Positions 49,303-62,770 of a stretch of 64,000 nt of DNA are shown here, piece after piece. The position numbers were made by a program, and so were the translations under genes. Positions within the stretch are counted from its first letter, which is position 1, and every line of letters begins with the position of its first letter. The notes beneath the pieces were generated by a model. The model had not been told where the DNA came from, did not search any database, and saw only the letters and a program-made list of their open reading frames with translations. Source of the DNA: Rhabdornis inornatus (taxonomy: Eukaryota > Chordata > Aves > Passeriformes > Rhabdornithidae); the NCBI GenBank assembly GCA_013397075.1, contig VWZS01009593.1:605545-669544 (forward strand). Reading direction: 5' to 3'.

Positions 49303-50134
49303 ACTCAAGATCTGCAGCCTTAAGGTGCTTTTGGGACCTCTCGTGTACTCTGCCACAGAGCAAACCTAAGAAATCGAGGATATGAGATCTGAGCTAATTT
49401 AATGGGTATAGTGAGGTACCTTCACACAGGGTGAAAGGCTTTTAGCTGTTTCTTGAAGGAAATTATTCAAGGACTGTATTCCATTGTTGATCAGGATTTG
49501 ATAATTTTTTAGATGTTATATGCTTGAAGGCTCAGGTAGTACCCACATGTTCAAAGCCTCTGCTAATATCTTATACTTGTCATTTTCTGCATTTCATTTT
49601 TATTCTAGGATTATTAAAAAAAAAACACCTACTTGTTGTGAAGATCTATTTGTTACAGAAATTTATAAAAAATATTGTAACAAGAGGTGTAATAATAGCA
49701 GAAAATTGAGCTAGAGCTAGACTGAGTTAGGTTGTATTCAACCTAGTTGTTGCAGTGTTTTACCTCTAGGCAGGCCAGATCAATCTGGGCAATTTTTACT
49801 CCTGAGGCCCTGAAGAGTTAGATACTGTGGACAGCAATATTATCTTTTCAGGGCTACATTAGCTCTAAATGGTTTACAATTCATCTACCTGAGCAAATAG
49901 TAGGTATTTTGTGCAGAACAATCTAAGAGAGTCTGGAAGAAATAAAGCTTTCCTAATTTTTAGTCAGGATTACTCTAGGTGTTTTCAGCCCAATCAAATT
50001 ACAGTGAATCCAATCGTCCTTATTGGATACATATAGATATTGTTAGGTGCAGTGCAAGGTAGGAAGGTCAAACACTTGATTTAACATGGTCCACTATGGT
50101 TCCAGGACCACCATATAGTTATTAGCAACAAATT
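49303..50134. other. Intergenic sequence; no gene seen
   Basis: AT-rich DNA between two CR1 remnants. It may hold more decayed repeat sequence that I cannot recognise. Confidence 0.45.
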
Positions 50135-50686
50135 TTGCACAAGATCTTGGTCCTAGCACAAGCCATGCACACATGGAAAGAGCAGCTGGAGAGCCTTGCA
50201 TCCATGGGGCAAGTGAGGGCTTTAAGTGACTCCCTGCTCTGTGGCTTCAGTGCTGGTTTCACTGGCAGTGACTCTGTTCTGAGCACATCAGTGGTGCCCT
50301 TGGGTGCATGGTTCAGGCCTGTGAGTGTGGATACGACCAGATTGCCACCAAAAACCCCTGTCTATCACCAGATGTATAATGCAGATGTACCCATTCATGC
50401 CTCTGGAATTCGGGTTTGGCCATTGTTCTATCAGAATAAAATGGTTTCTGCTTTCTTTGGTCCTCATGCTGTGAAAGAACCAACATTTTCAGAAAAGCTT
50501 GTTCCCCATAAAAGGATCAATACTGGGTCCAATACTATTCAAAATCCTTGTAAAATATCTGGATTAAAGGACTGTATGCCTCCTAAAAAAGACAGTAGGC
50601 AGCATCAGATTGAGAGAAGGGGCAGATACACTACAAAGACAAGCCACTGCATGGGGACACTGCAGTGGGCTGGAAGATTGGGATAG
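50135..50686 (+). other. Unexplained 183-codon open frame running into a CR1 remnant
   Basis: The frame has an ordinary protein-like composition with no low complexity. Residues about 55-115 (including PPKTPVYHQMYNADV and VWPLFYQNKMVSAFFGP) resemble no family I recognise. From about 50490 the DNA is clearly CR1 read in another phase, so residues after about 120 are out-of-frame CR1. The upstream part may be a decayed retrocopy, an unrecognised repeat, or chance. There is no visible promoter, splice context or poly-A, so I do not call it a gene. Confidence 0.3.
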
Positions 50687-51440
50687 AAACAATTTTATGA
50701 GGTTTAACAATGGAAAATGGGAAGTACTGCACATAAGAATAGTCCCCAAAAGAAATACAGGTTAAGGTGTAGTTCTGCTGAAGTCCCTCTGTGGACAGGA
50801 AAATGAACATTGATTAGCAGTGTGGAAGGGCAGCAAGGAAGGCAAGCCTCTGCTGCGTTGGTAAGATAAAATTCATCAGATAAAAGTGTGTGTGTGGTTA
50901 GCCCACTCTACTACGTACATCATAGGCAACACCTGGAAAAATGTGTCTAGCTGAGGGTTCCCCCAGGTAAAGTAAGGAGAAAAACTATAATATTGAAAAG
51001 GGCCCAGTGGAGGCCCACCACTCTGATGATTAAAGGACTGGAGAAATTGATGCATGAAAATACTGAAGAAATTGGCTTCATTCAGTATGAGAGGAGGTTG
51101 TTGACAGACATGTGTGAGACTAGTCACTGTCTTCCAACACCTAGAACATCATTGCTGTAAAGATGAGGATACTTCCTTTGCAAGAATATATGGTGGCAGG
51201 ACTACATGAATGAGTTTCTTCAGGGGGAAATCCCATTTGAATATGAGAAACATAATAACATCTGTGGGAATAACAAAATTTTGCAACAAATTGCCCAGAG
51301 GAGTGGTTCAATTTATTTGATGGAAATATTCAAGACAGTTTTGACAGAGCCATGAATAGTCTAATTTAATGCCTCCTTTCAACAGAAAGGTTAATGTCTG
51401 ATCCCAGAGCTCCCTTCTAACCTGGACTTTTCTATGATTA
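50490..51440 (+). mobile_element. CR1-type LINE remnant, RT motif to 3' end
   Basis: Codons at about 50514-50564 read GSILGPILFKILVKYLD, the RT segment before the catalytic YxDD. Coding sequence with many lesions follows, then a 3' UTR with caaattgcccagagg and a tail reading tgatcccagagctccc, ttctaacctggac and tctatgatt. The YxDD motif itself is not recognisable and about 900 bp remain, so it is heavily decayed. The tail differs from the other CR1 ends in this window. Confidence 0.75.
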
Positions 51441-54207
51441 TGTCATTTTTCTATGAAATTTCTTGTATATATATTCCAGTTGAATTGAAATACAGTGATT
51501 TGAAATACAGGGTCTAAGGAACATTGGTATTAGAGCTGTGTGACTGCAAGAAGCTTTAAAGATTCAAAGAAAGAAGTCTGACAGAAGGGATAAAAAAAAG
51601 CCACTCCTTCAAAGAAGCCATCTAGAATCACTACATCCAAAGTCTACAGAGGTTAATAAGAGCCTTTTCTGTGACTACAATGGGCTTCAGTTGTATCAGT
51701 TGTATCTTTAAGCATTCTGGCTTATTCAATTCTTTTTTTTTTTTTTTCTCTCCACACTTTTGTTTTTTTCTTGTGGATGTCTAAGAATGTTTAAGAATGT
51801 CTAACATCTAACATCATCTATATTCTGTCTGCACGCTGGACTGGAATTTTTTTAATTTCATACATCATTTGCACTTGCTACTGTGATTTCAGGAAAAAAG
51901 GGTTTTTACCTTTTTTTTGTTTTTTCTCTTTACCACTCTGGAGACAAAAAACCAAAAAAAACAAAAAAACAACATGTATTGTCACAGGATGGAGGAACAT
52001 TAGCTGTGTGCTTTAATAATAGAACATATGTTGTATAAAAGATGACTTCTATCCTAATTTTAATGAATAAATGTAGATATTTTAACATAATTTTGAAATT
52101 ATATCTGAAAAACCAGAGAACATGTCAATATAACTGTGCATTATAATATATTAGCAAGTGTGATTAGTTCTAATTTAATAGGCACTAATAAAAATGCCAC
52201 AAGCCAAAGGATTTGAATTTGTAAGGATCTCTGTATTAAAAGAAATGGAAAGAGGGAAGAGAGATTCTTTTAAAACACTGCTTTAAAGACCAACAAAAGG
52301 CTCTTCCTGTTCAGTGAAGCTGTCTGTGAATGTAAGGATAGCTGGAGTCTCTGTCTAGCATGTTAATCAAAAGACCATCTTTAGGAATAATAAGATACTT
52401 TTTTTAGCATGTACAGCAGATTACCCATCCAGTAGTTCAGTGCTATCTATCATCAATGTACAATTTACTAAAGAGATATGAAATTTGGGCTGTATGTTTA
52501 GGGGATCTGGATATGTAATTTCTAAATATGCAGAAGACCCTAAAATCAATAGACAGGGATCCATTTAATAACTTTTTACTTGCCACAAATCTAGTGACAA
52601 ATACCTATCTAGGCTTCACTAGTATTTAGGAGCAAGAGACAGCACATCTAACCTTTGTGCAGTGTATATCCCAGACTTAACTGACTACAGAGGCATCCCA
52701 AGTCCCTAACACTTTAAAAGGCTAATATTAGTTGCAATCGGTTATGTTCTGAAGACAAACTGGATGTGCTAAATGTACAAAAAAGTGAAATGGTAGAAAC
52801 AAATGGCTTTGAGCCTTATACAAAGTGACTAAAGAAAATAAGAATACTTTTATAGACTTCAAATTATTTAAATATATCTATTAAATATACCCTCTTACAG
52901 AAAGGTGATGGTATGGTGCAAGACGTAGAACATTTTATTTTAGAATATACTTCCGATAGTAGAAGATAATAGTGTGTTAGTTTCCTCTTGCTTTCACATT
53001 ATCCTGATTTTTGTAGGAAAAATAATTTTTTTTTGGTATAAAAGTTATTTTTTTTTATTTCTTTAAAATACAAAACAAAAAAAACATAATGTTGAGATTT
53101 GATAATTTTCCATAGGACTGATTTCTTTAGTAAAAGGTCTGTACTTTTTGTAATTAATATAGAATCAGCCTTTAGTGCAGAAGATATGCAAGTATTTGAA
53201 TAAAGACTCAAAAATGTATCAATGCAAACCCATAGAAAATCAAGTAAAAATGTGCAGATTTGAAGATTTGGTGGGTGGTTCCTTTCATACATAACAAAAA
53301 TACTGGGATCATATTACATTTAAATGCAACTATCTATATAACATTTGAATGACAGATGCTAAAAAGCCTTAAAATCCCTATGTTAATTATATTTTGCATT
53401 CATAAGATATAAATTTAAAAAGAGATCTGATGTCAATTCCATTTACTGTTTGAGAATAATAATAATCATTTGTAATGAAGCAACATTGAGGAATTGATTT
53501 GTATTTTAGAGGATACTACACTGAACAAGAATAACCTTATTCTTCTCTTATTTCTTTCTGTGACACACAGAGAAAAGATTGAGAATAACAACAGTAAAAT
53601 CAGATTAACTGAATAAGTCTAGCCTGTTTCCTATTGAATGTATGTCTGATGCCTATTATGTGACTTCTATGAAGTAGAAAGGAGCAGATTTTAAAAATTA
53701 CAATTGGTTTTTGGTTTTTATTTTACAAGATACACCAGGGTAAAAATGAAGGAAAAATGTTGATGATTAATGTTACACTGGCAGCTGAGTCCCTCCATAG
53801 TTCCCCAGCCTGTTATGTGAATTCCAGAAGACTCATGACTTGGTTGGGAAGGCTCATTTCATGACTTGGTTGTACTGCTTATACTGAAGTAATGCATTCA
53901 AACCCAGTGGGCCAGCTCCCAGCCATGGTAATTTCAACTGGCAATGGATCACAATATGCAAACGAAACCCTGTGCAGAATTTAAAATATTTTTCAATAAA
54001 ATATTTGCTGTACATTTTACTGCATCCATTTAATGTTGGAAATGACATTTGCCATTTTTTATTTCAACTGGATGGGATAATTTTTCCTCTGAATAGTTTT
54101 TATTCATACATGCATGATTTTGCCAGTTTCTTACAATTTTCTTTATTTATTGTTTCTCTCCCTGAATTTCAAAAGCTTTTACATCTGTGTATTAGGAACT
54201 TTCTGCT
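51441..54207. other. AT-rich intergenic sequence; no gene seen
   Basis: Contains T and A runs (51731-51747, 51945-51970) and short local duplications (for example tcatgacttggttg at about 53834 and 53859). The frames are AT-rich and without domain features. Confidence 0.55.
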
Positions 54208-54380
54208 AAAATCACAGAATCACAGAGTGAGTAAGGCTGGAAGGGACCACAGTGGGCAATCTGGTCCAACCTCCCTGCACAAACAGGCTCATTCCAGATC
54301 ACACTGCACAGGATTTCGTCTGAATGGTTCTTGATTATCTCCAGTGAAGGAGACTCCACAAACACTCCGGGAAAATTCAA
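54208..54380 (-). mobile_element. CR1 LINE 3' end, minus strand
   Basis: The plus strand begins aatcacagaatcacagag and continues ggctggaagggaccacagtg, which is the CR1 tail in reverse, followed by ggtccaacctccctgc. Only about 170 bases of the 3' end are present. It is the only CR1 in this window in the minus orientation. Confidence 0.92.
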
Positions 54381-57300
54381 TTTCTTACTGCAAAGATTTA
54401 AGTACCTTAGAGTCAGTTTTAGTTCTTCTTGAAGTATTCATATCAAACCACCAATGCATAATATGTATTCTAATTTCTCTTACAACTACTGTTTTCCAGC
54501 TCTTGTCTTTGGCAAAGAAAATTCTTTTTAATCCAAAGAAGATTGACAGTAGTTTCTACCTGAGGCATAGCTCAGCTACTTGCAGCATTGCTCCTTTTCT
54601 CATTTTTTTTTGCAAAGGTGGAACCTTTCTGGGGAAGTATTTGATCTCTAAATTTAGGTGCTATTAGTGTTCACTGGGACTGAAAACAGCCAGGACACCT
54701 ATGCTCCAATGACTGTTGTAAAAATATATATATATAATGACAAATCTATAAGCCTCTTTATGAATTTATAGATAAAGCCATTGTGCAGTCTTCTCAAGGT
54801 GGACTTGCAAGGTACACATACTTTGACTTAAAAAAAAGGTAAGTGAAACTATAAAGTGGGCAGCAATGCCTTCTAACCAAAAAAACTCATCATTAAACTT
54901 TTAGAGATCCAAGATGCATATGATTTCAATTTCAGCTTTTTTGAATTCAGAAGAAATTTTGCAGCCATGCCTTAAAGATGAGCACCAGTATCCTTCATGT
55001 TTAGCATAGCTCACATTGCAGATCACATCCTAAAGGGAATAGTTAATTTTTCTGGCATGAAGCAGGGGTAATTAAGCGACATGCAAAAGAGAATCCTTAT
55101 GTTTTCTTCCATCCAATCTCTCAGATATTATTCTGAAGGGATTTTTTAATATAAAATATTCCTTCAAGGAATAACTGACTCAGATACATAATGTGTTTCT
55201 GTGTTCTGTGTTCTGAGAATACCAAGTGCTGCTTTTTAAAGCAATAATATACCTAAACAACAAAGTCTGGTCCTGAATTTAGGGTCTGTTCAGATTTATG
55301 TTTGTAGTTTAGTTGTGAAAACTGAATCAGGATCCTGCTTCAACTTCAAGCTGAGTAAATTATGATCAAGTGAACAGATTTAGATACAGTAAAAATTCCC
55401 CAAATTAATTTGAGTATTATTCTTTTATACATAGATGCCCACACTCTTCTTGAAGATTGCAGCCTAAAAATATCTGTATAAGACCCTGCCAAAAGTAAAT
55501 GCTTTCACCCTGGCCAGAATTTGGAAATTTATTTAAATGTTTTGGTAAATTAATCCTTCTCTGTTCAGTACTAGTGAGCACATTGTGATTTTTCTCAAGC
55601 CTGTCTATCAAAAAAGTAGATTTTCTTGTCACAGAATAATAGCAAACAGGATTTTATGAATATGCAATGTTTCAAATTTCGGTTCTGTGGATTGGGTATG
55701 ACCAATTATAGACACATTATAGCTATTACTTGATTTGACTATTTAAAGTAGAGATATTTGAGTGTATAAGTTTGTGAACTAACCATATCTCTGTTCTCAA
55801 GTTTTAAGGAATGACTATTCCCATTGGTGGGTCCATTGGAAAAAAAAACCAAGAGGGTTTTGTTTGCCTAAATAATTCAGTGAAAACACAGATGTACAGA
55901 GCTTTAGAGAGAAAGAAACCCCTATCTTCTCTGTATGTCAGAGGAGCATAAAATCGGGCTATCAAGAGAGTTTCATTTGTGCAGGTTTTTAACCAGGAAT
56001 TACTCTAATTTTTAAAAAGCACGAATACCTTTTGCAAGCTTGAATTTTTTCAATTCTTGCCTTGAATGATGGAAAAAAATGGGGATTGGAAAGGGCTGTT
56101 AGAGATAACCTTGATAGCAATAATACAGCTAATGTGTCACAGAAATTTGAGATCTGGGTGCTTAGATAGGCCAGTGAAATTAAGCAAACTCTCATTTTAT
56201 CTTTTCTTTCAAGCATTAACTGAAATTGAAATTATAATACGTTGAAGACAGAGAATGATGATGGCACTCTCAAGAGACCTGAGACAAGCTGACTGAATAT
56301 ATTCCTCATTTGGGAACTAAACATCAAACTGTGATATGAGAACAATTTTCTGGATGGGAGCAAGGTAAATGGTCTGGTACTGGATGATTTCTCTACTAGA
56401 TGAAGCTGCTGGGGAACCAAGGTAACAGTTTTGTGATCGCCTCCTCCTCCAAGATACTAGAACTGTTTTATTATGGATCCACATGCAATAATAATGTGCT
56501 TAATTTTCTAATAATAATTTTTTCCTTGTTTCATATACAGAATCAGAATTTACTTCACCCAGTTTCAACAACAAAATTAAGAATCTATGGAAATATCCCC
56601 AAATGTTAACTGTAGCCTACTAATTTTAATCTCCCTCTGATTCCTCCGTCATTAATAAAGACAATTAGGTATTTGTCCCAAGGGACAGTACACTACTGAG
56701 GATACCAGGAAGATGTAATTAGTGATTTGAAAAATTCTGTCTATAATGTTAGTTCTAAGAAGAAAATCTACTGATTTGAACTTAATTTTTTATTTCACTG
56801 ACCATTTGATCAAAGCTAAGGAGATAACAATTTAGACGGAATAAAAAGCAATCATCTAAAAATTGATAAAATTTTAAATTTCATTTTCCCAGTTACCCAA
56901 AATCACCAATTTTCACTGGAAATAGATCCTCAAAAAAACTGGAGAAGTTCATCAAGGGTTTGTTTATTGTATTACACTCTCATTTCATCAGGTTTTCTAT
57001 GATTTTTTTTGGTTTTTTAAGGTTTGCTTTCCTTATTTTCTTGCTCCCTCTCTTCCTCTATCCTCAGGGAAATGAAATAAAGGAAGACATGGTTTTGGAG
57101 CACATTTTTGGGAGTCAATTTGACAGACTTATCGTATGCAATTATTTAACATTCTTAGTGTCATTACCGCCAAGCACTTTTCACTTTTCATTTTAAGATT
57201 TTCTTTCAGAACTATTCACTTGGAATTTACTTATTAAAAAAGAAAAAAACAAAAACATACAAAAAGAAAAAAACAAAAAGAAAAAAAAAACACCAAAAAA

Positions 57301-59894
57301 CCAACCTTGCAAACTGAATCACTGAGGAATACTTTTATAGCACAGCAATGACAGAATAAAAATTATATCTGTATTCATTCCAATATCAATGTTATTTCTT
57401 ACAGTAAGAGACATAATGGGTGAGACTTTATCAGACTATAAAAGAGGTAATGTTGGATTACTGACATTATTAAACCTACTCTGGCATTCTGATTCCATAA
57501 GAAGCTGCCTGTACTTGATGCTTCAAATAACAGCAAAAGCCACCATAAAACACTTGTCCACTGTTAAATGTCATAATGAAAGAAGAAAAGTTCTTTTCTG
57601 ACTTCCACAGATTATCAATTTATACCCTGAAGCATACAATTTTATTGTAATTATGTTAGCTTGCATAGTTGTAACTGTTATTAATGATCATAAAGTTGTA
57701 GCTTTGCCATGTAAATGTATTGGAGAAAGAAATAGGACAACGTAAAAGGTAACTAACCTTGACATCAGTAGAAGCTGTGGGAGCCCAGCAAACGGGTCAT
57801 TGACTGGAGTGTTGAAAATACAGTTTTAGTTCTAAGAAGTACATATCTAATGCAATGAGGAGAAGAAAAGAGTCCATGTTCTTAAGAGTCATTATGATTT
57901 TATGGATTGGGAGTAGGTCATCTAAAGGTTTGCACAGAAAATGTGCAAAGGCTGACACAGTTGCCAGAAGGTTTAGGCAATAGCAATCAGAATGAAATGG
58001 GATGAACTGACTGAATATTCTATCTATGAAAAAACTCTCTTCAAGTTGTGAGAGGTTTGTTTTGTTTTTGTTTTGGTTGTGTTTTGTTTGTTCATTCATG
58101 TTCTTCTTTCTGGCATTATGTTTGCTTTAACTGTAGTTTTGGATCAATAGGAGAGAAACAGTACTCTATGGCCTCTAAAGATCATTTTAGATGAAAACTG
58201 GGTATCAATATGCAGAAAAATTTAGAAATTAAAAGCTGAAAATTATATTGGAAACTACACAGAAAGGAGCCTTGGAAAAGCTGAGAAAGGGCTAAATGGA
58301 AATATATCTCCAAAAATGACAAAAAATTATAATCATGGGATGAATTGAGGTTTTGCATTCTATTGGAAAATTTTTGTAGTCTAATCTGGACATGTCTAAA
58401 TGTCTACTGAAACCTACATAATTAAATAGATTATCACTAGCAAAACATTTTATACAGAAGCTTCATCCTGAAATGATTAACAGAATAAAGGAGTTTAAAC
58501 TTTTTTTTTTTTCCTTATTCTTTATATTCAGATTTCCCAGCATGGTTCATTATTCTTACTTTCCATCCATTTCAATATGCAAACATACCATGTTCCAAAG
58601 ATGAAGCATATTATACAATTTAGGACTTAAAGATTTTGCATTTAACATTGTGAAAAAAGTCAACAACTGTTGATTTTTAATAGGTAGAAATGTATGATGC
58701 TCTATGTCTTTCTATTCCAAGTTATGTTAACACAGTTACAGTTTTCCTGCAGTGTAATTGTGACTAAGTGAATAAAATGTCAGTTGGGATAATGAAATAA
58801 GAGTAGAAAGATGGTGCAGAAAATTAACTGCCAAACTAGCAGCTACATTAGCATGTTAATGTTTGTTTCAGTCTTTGACTTTAAAAGGTTTGAAAAATAG
58901 CTAAGAAAACCACTTCTGTGCTCTTTGTTCCTGGGTAGACCCTTCAGGAGGAGTCTAGAAGTGCCTGTTTGGAGTAGACATTTATGATTGAGGTAGAAAA
59001 TTTCTGAATATATGTTATGCCAAGAATGCTTGACATTTTGCCTGGGAAGCTGTTCTCTAGTCCTGAAAGAACAGACATATTTTTGTACCAAGGAAACAGA
59101 ACCATCTTGTTTCATCTCTGAGGATGCACGAGACTAACGGTAAACAAGTTATGAAAAATCCTTTTTCACAGAGTGTCCAGTAATTGCATGTATGATATTG
59201 TAACTACGCACAACATGTTTTTCTTTCAAAATCAGTGCGTGTTATTACTGCTAAGTCTTAGTGGAACAAGAATTCATTTTGGCAAGACATATGCAACAGT
59301 GTTATATCCAGAAAGCAGCTAAGTTGTTGCTCATATGGTCATAAACTAAATAGATATCAATATCACAGCAACATCACAAGATTGCTATACACATCATTGT
59401 AATATTGTATTATATTATAGTGTTATACTATATAAGTTGTTATATAAATTATCATATAATGTGTTCTGTTGTAGTGAGAGAAAATTATCAATATATTTGG
59501 AATAAGAATGCATGTGACGAAATTATATAAAGACTGTATAAGTCACATCTGACCTTGCTTGGATGTTTCCCACTCCAAAACCAGGGTTTTTGAAATTTCA
59601 GGAGGCTCTTAGGCTATCTTTGCAAATGACTTTTTACAGATATAAAATTGCATATACCCTAACATGGAACCTATACATGATATTGTAGGCAGAGCTGTCT
59701 GTAATTCTCTAGAAGGCTACAAAAGACCTCAGCAGAAAATAGATGGATGATTTGCAGTATACTTGAGAAACTCATCTGCAGATTGATTACTCCTGTCTCA
59801 TATTGCACTGCTGCCTGTGTAAACATTGCCATTAAATGGAACTGTAGCTTAGTATTTGCTCCACAGTTTTGTTGATCATGTTTGTCTGGTAAGG
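54381..59894. other. AT-rich desert; no gene seen
   Basis: Unique AT-rich DNA with an A-rich low-complexity tract (57234-57300) and a TA-rich patch (59399-59462). Frames reach at most about 107 codons, without domains. Confidence 0.55.
57234..57300. repeat. A-rich low-complexity tract
   Basis: Runs of A interrupted by single C or G (aaaaac, aaaaag). No retroposon body is recognised next to it. Confidence 0.85.
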
Positions 59895-60410
59895 TGTCGT
59901 GGTTTAGGAATGGCACTCCCCAGGTTAGCACTCCCACGGACACTTTCTGAACTACACGCTTGGTCCCCCCACTGCCTTCCCTCCTGAGGTGGGCTGGAGA
60001 GGAGAATTGGAGGCACAAAAAGTAAAGATCACAAATTGAGATAAGAACAATTTCCTGGAAGCAGTAATGAGAGAAAACTGAACAGTAACAGCAACAATAT
60101 TAATGGCAGAGAATACAAGGAAAAAAATGTTATTGTTCACCATAAAAGGCCCTTTCAATGGACAATACACCAACACTCATTCCAGCTTGAACTGCTGGAC
60201 CCGACTGCTCCCTCCAGCCTGAAAGCAGGCCACTAACCCACCTCTCCCTCTACCACTCTTACTGGACCAGAAGGAACCCCTTTTCCTCATAAGAAAACCC
60301 CTTCCCCCTGCCCTTGGCAATGACATGAGGTGGTACAGAATAACCTCTGGGTCCTGGTCATGGCCCCTCCTGGCTACTGAAAAATTAACCCTGTACTGGA
60401 TGGAAGGACA
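59895..60410 (-). mobile_element. Solo LTR of an avian ERVL-type element, minus strand
   Basis: The plus strand begins tgtcgtggtttagg and ends gaaggaca, so the element has TG...CA ends over 516 bp. On the minus strand the order is gttaatttttcag, a C/G-rich middle, a decayed polyadenylation region (gttcttatctcaa) and the terminal aaaccacgaca, as in the family seen at 41120. The flanks (taagg and catga) do not match, so the target duplication has decayed or an end is misplaced. Minus frames at 59671-60018 and 59952-60176 and 60177-60413 arise from it and are not genes. Confidence 0.78.
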
Positions 60411-62519
60411 CATGAAACTACTTTCCTTTAAAGACTAGCAGTTTATTATGAATGCAAAGGTTTCCCCAACTTTATAACATTCTTTTGCAGAACATGACAA
60501 TGATAAGGCAAATAAGGGAGACAAGGAAGAAGCATTTATATAATTTTTCACTGCTATCACTCTGTCTATATTCATTCTAATCAGCATCTTGATTTTTTCA
60601 ATTTTTTTTTTCTTTCAAGAAGAGAAATGTTATCTTACATTTTTGTTTGGTTCACTTTTTCTTGCTCTCCCCCTGGAAATGTATTACTACCACATACACC
60701 ACATTTTCTGAGGGAAGATCAAAAAATGTGAGAGTTTTTTCAGGTAATCTCTGCCCATCAGTCTTTCCTTCATTCTGGAATAAAATATTTTAAGTGTTAT
60801 AAAAATTGAATGTCTGTGTAAATTTCATAATAATTTAAATATGTTTATATTTTTTGTCTCTGTATATATATACCTACTCTATACATCAGAGAAGAGTAAA
60901 TTTATCAAAAGAATTTAATAAGCATTGGCATTTGCAGTGCATCAAGACCCCTAGCTACTGAATCACATGATACATTTCTACTGAGATGCTGAAATAATAC
61001 AAAAGTGTTGTAAAATACAGTGAGAAATCTCAGCTCTCATCAGAAAAATTAATCTGCTGCCAAAGTTGAGACATTTCTGTGTAAAGTCCTTGTGTAAAGG
61101 TTCTTGCATAAGTTTGTCATATAAACATAATAAATGTGTGCCTAATGACCATTTCAGGTTGAAATGTAAGAAAATTTTCAGCAGTGGTCTCATGAGCCCT
61201 GTTAGGTTTACATTACTAGCAGATTTCCCAAAGTATGTTACAAGATTTTTGGAAACAAGTCAAGAGCATTTGTCTTGACACAGTATATCAAGTACAGTAC
61301 ACAAAGAGAAAAAGGCATATGTTCATGGATCTGACAGTGGCTGAAGTAATGTATACAATCAAGATTTTCACTGGGAGTCGTAAGCAACAGATTATTTCAA
61401 AAGGAAAAGTTGTGCCTGCAAATGTTTTTTGAAGTTTACATAATAAAAAAGGTTCAGGATCGAACAAACAAACAAAAAGGTTTTCTATTGTTTCGCAGAA
61501 TTTTGAACTCTTCATTCAATTGCTTTTCAGATGTGTCACGTCAGATATTTCATGTAACTTTAGCCAATGTTCTAGCACAATAGTGAAGGGAAGAAAATCT
61601 GTGGAAATTTGGGTTGACTGGAAAAGGGCAAGATCTATAGTTAGTATCCACTTGTGCTGTGCAAACATTATTTATGCTGGTTAGAATTCATAGGGTTTAG
61701 GTATGGAACATATAAAATTATCTGTGTAATTTAAATGAAAGGAAATGCGGTACTTAATGTACCATGGCTGATGAATTCATAATAACCAAAACTTCAGTCA
61801 TGCATCCTTTGCTACTTGAATGCATATGGAAGCAGCTATACGAGCTACTGAGAGGAATTTAAAACTCGTACTTTCTTGGTACCTCAGGCTAACTTTTACC
61901 AAGATTTTTCTTTAGGACTCCATTTGTTTCTGGGGTTCTTTCCAGTGGAAAAAAGAAATTAGTATTTTATATCCATTATCCAAATAAGGTATCATAGAAA
62001 TTTTTCACCAAAGTCATATGTAACAGAAATAGATTCTAGAAAATTTAAAAGTCAGATTTTCTAAGCAGCTTTAGGAAGAAAACTAGTAAGATTTTGTGCA
62101 GACACTGAAAAATCATTAAAAATATTGGTTTTCTAAGAAGCAACAAAATAAAGCTTGGGATTTTTTCCCTTAGGTTTGCAGAGGCTGGGGATAAACCTGA
62201 ATAAATGTATTTGTCATTTCTATGGCAACTAGCCACGAACAACTATTTTATGACACTAAACATTCAGTAACCATTCATTAATCATAAATGAAAATATCAG
62301 AGGGCAAATGCTAGGGTGAATAAAATGTGGAAGGGATACTTGTTTAGAAAACATTTATCAGTGAAGAATCAAAAGTACAAAACCCACAAAGGATGATGCA
62401 GAGCATTTGCTAACTATTCTTACCAATACAGAGTTGAGTTAAAGTTGTTACTGGGTTAGTTTACTTATATAATTTTATATTCTTGTATTTTGTTCCTTTC
62501 TTTGGGCTCTGGCTTCATG
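60411..62519. other. AT-rich intergenic sequence; no gene seen
   Basis: Unique AT-rich sequence. The frames (60978-61193, 61066-61278 and 61288-61515 among others) are short and without features. Confidence 0.55.
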
Positions 62520-62770
62520 GGCCCTGGCAGGATGGATCCATGAGTGTTGGGAAAGCTGGCTGACACCGTAGCTGTACCACTCATGATCATTTTGGAAGGG
62601 TCATGGTCATCAGGAGAGGTGCCTGGGGACTGCAAGAAAGACTTGCTGGAAAGCAGCTTTGTGGAGGGCCTGGGGATTCTGGTGGACAATAGGCTGTCCA
62701 TGAGCCAGCAGTGTGCTTTCTGCCCAAAAGAGGGGTTTGCTAGAAAAGAAAGGCAACAGAAGAGGGAGTA
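62520..62770 (+). mobile_element. CR1 LINE remnant with an internal deletion
   Basis: The first part (to about 62640) matches the RT region containing gctgacaccgtagctgtacc, gtcatggtcatcagg and gaggtgcctggggactg. Directly after it comes ggcctggggattctggtggacaataggctgtc, split here at 62666-62697, which in CR1 lies several hundred bases downstream, followed by atgagccagcagtgtgc. The RT catalytic segment is missing, so this copy carries a large internal deletion or is a mosaic. A 75-codon plus frame (62544-62771) spans the join by chance. Confidence 0.75.

Noticed and set aside
50135..50686. Calling the 183-codon frame a protein-coding gene
   Set aside because: From about residue 120 it is out-of-phase CR1 sequence, and there is no splice, promoter or homology evidence for the rest.
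59890..60415. Target-site duplication for the LTR at 59895-60410
   Set aside because: The five bases on each side (taagg and catga) do not match, so no duplication is claimed.
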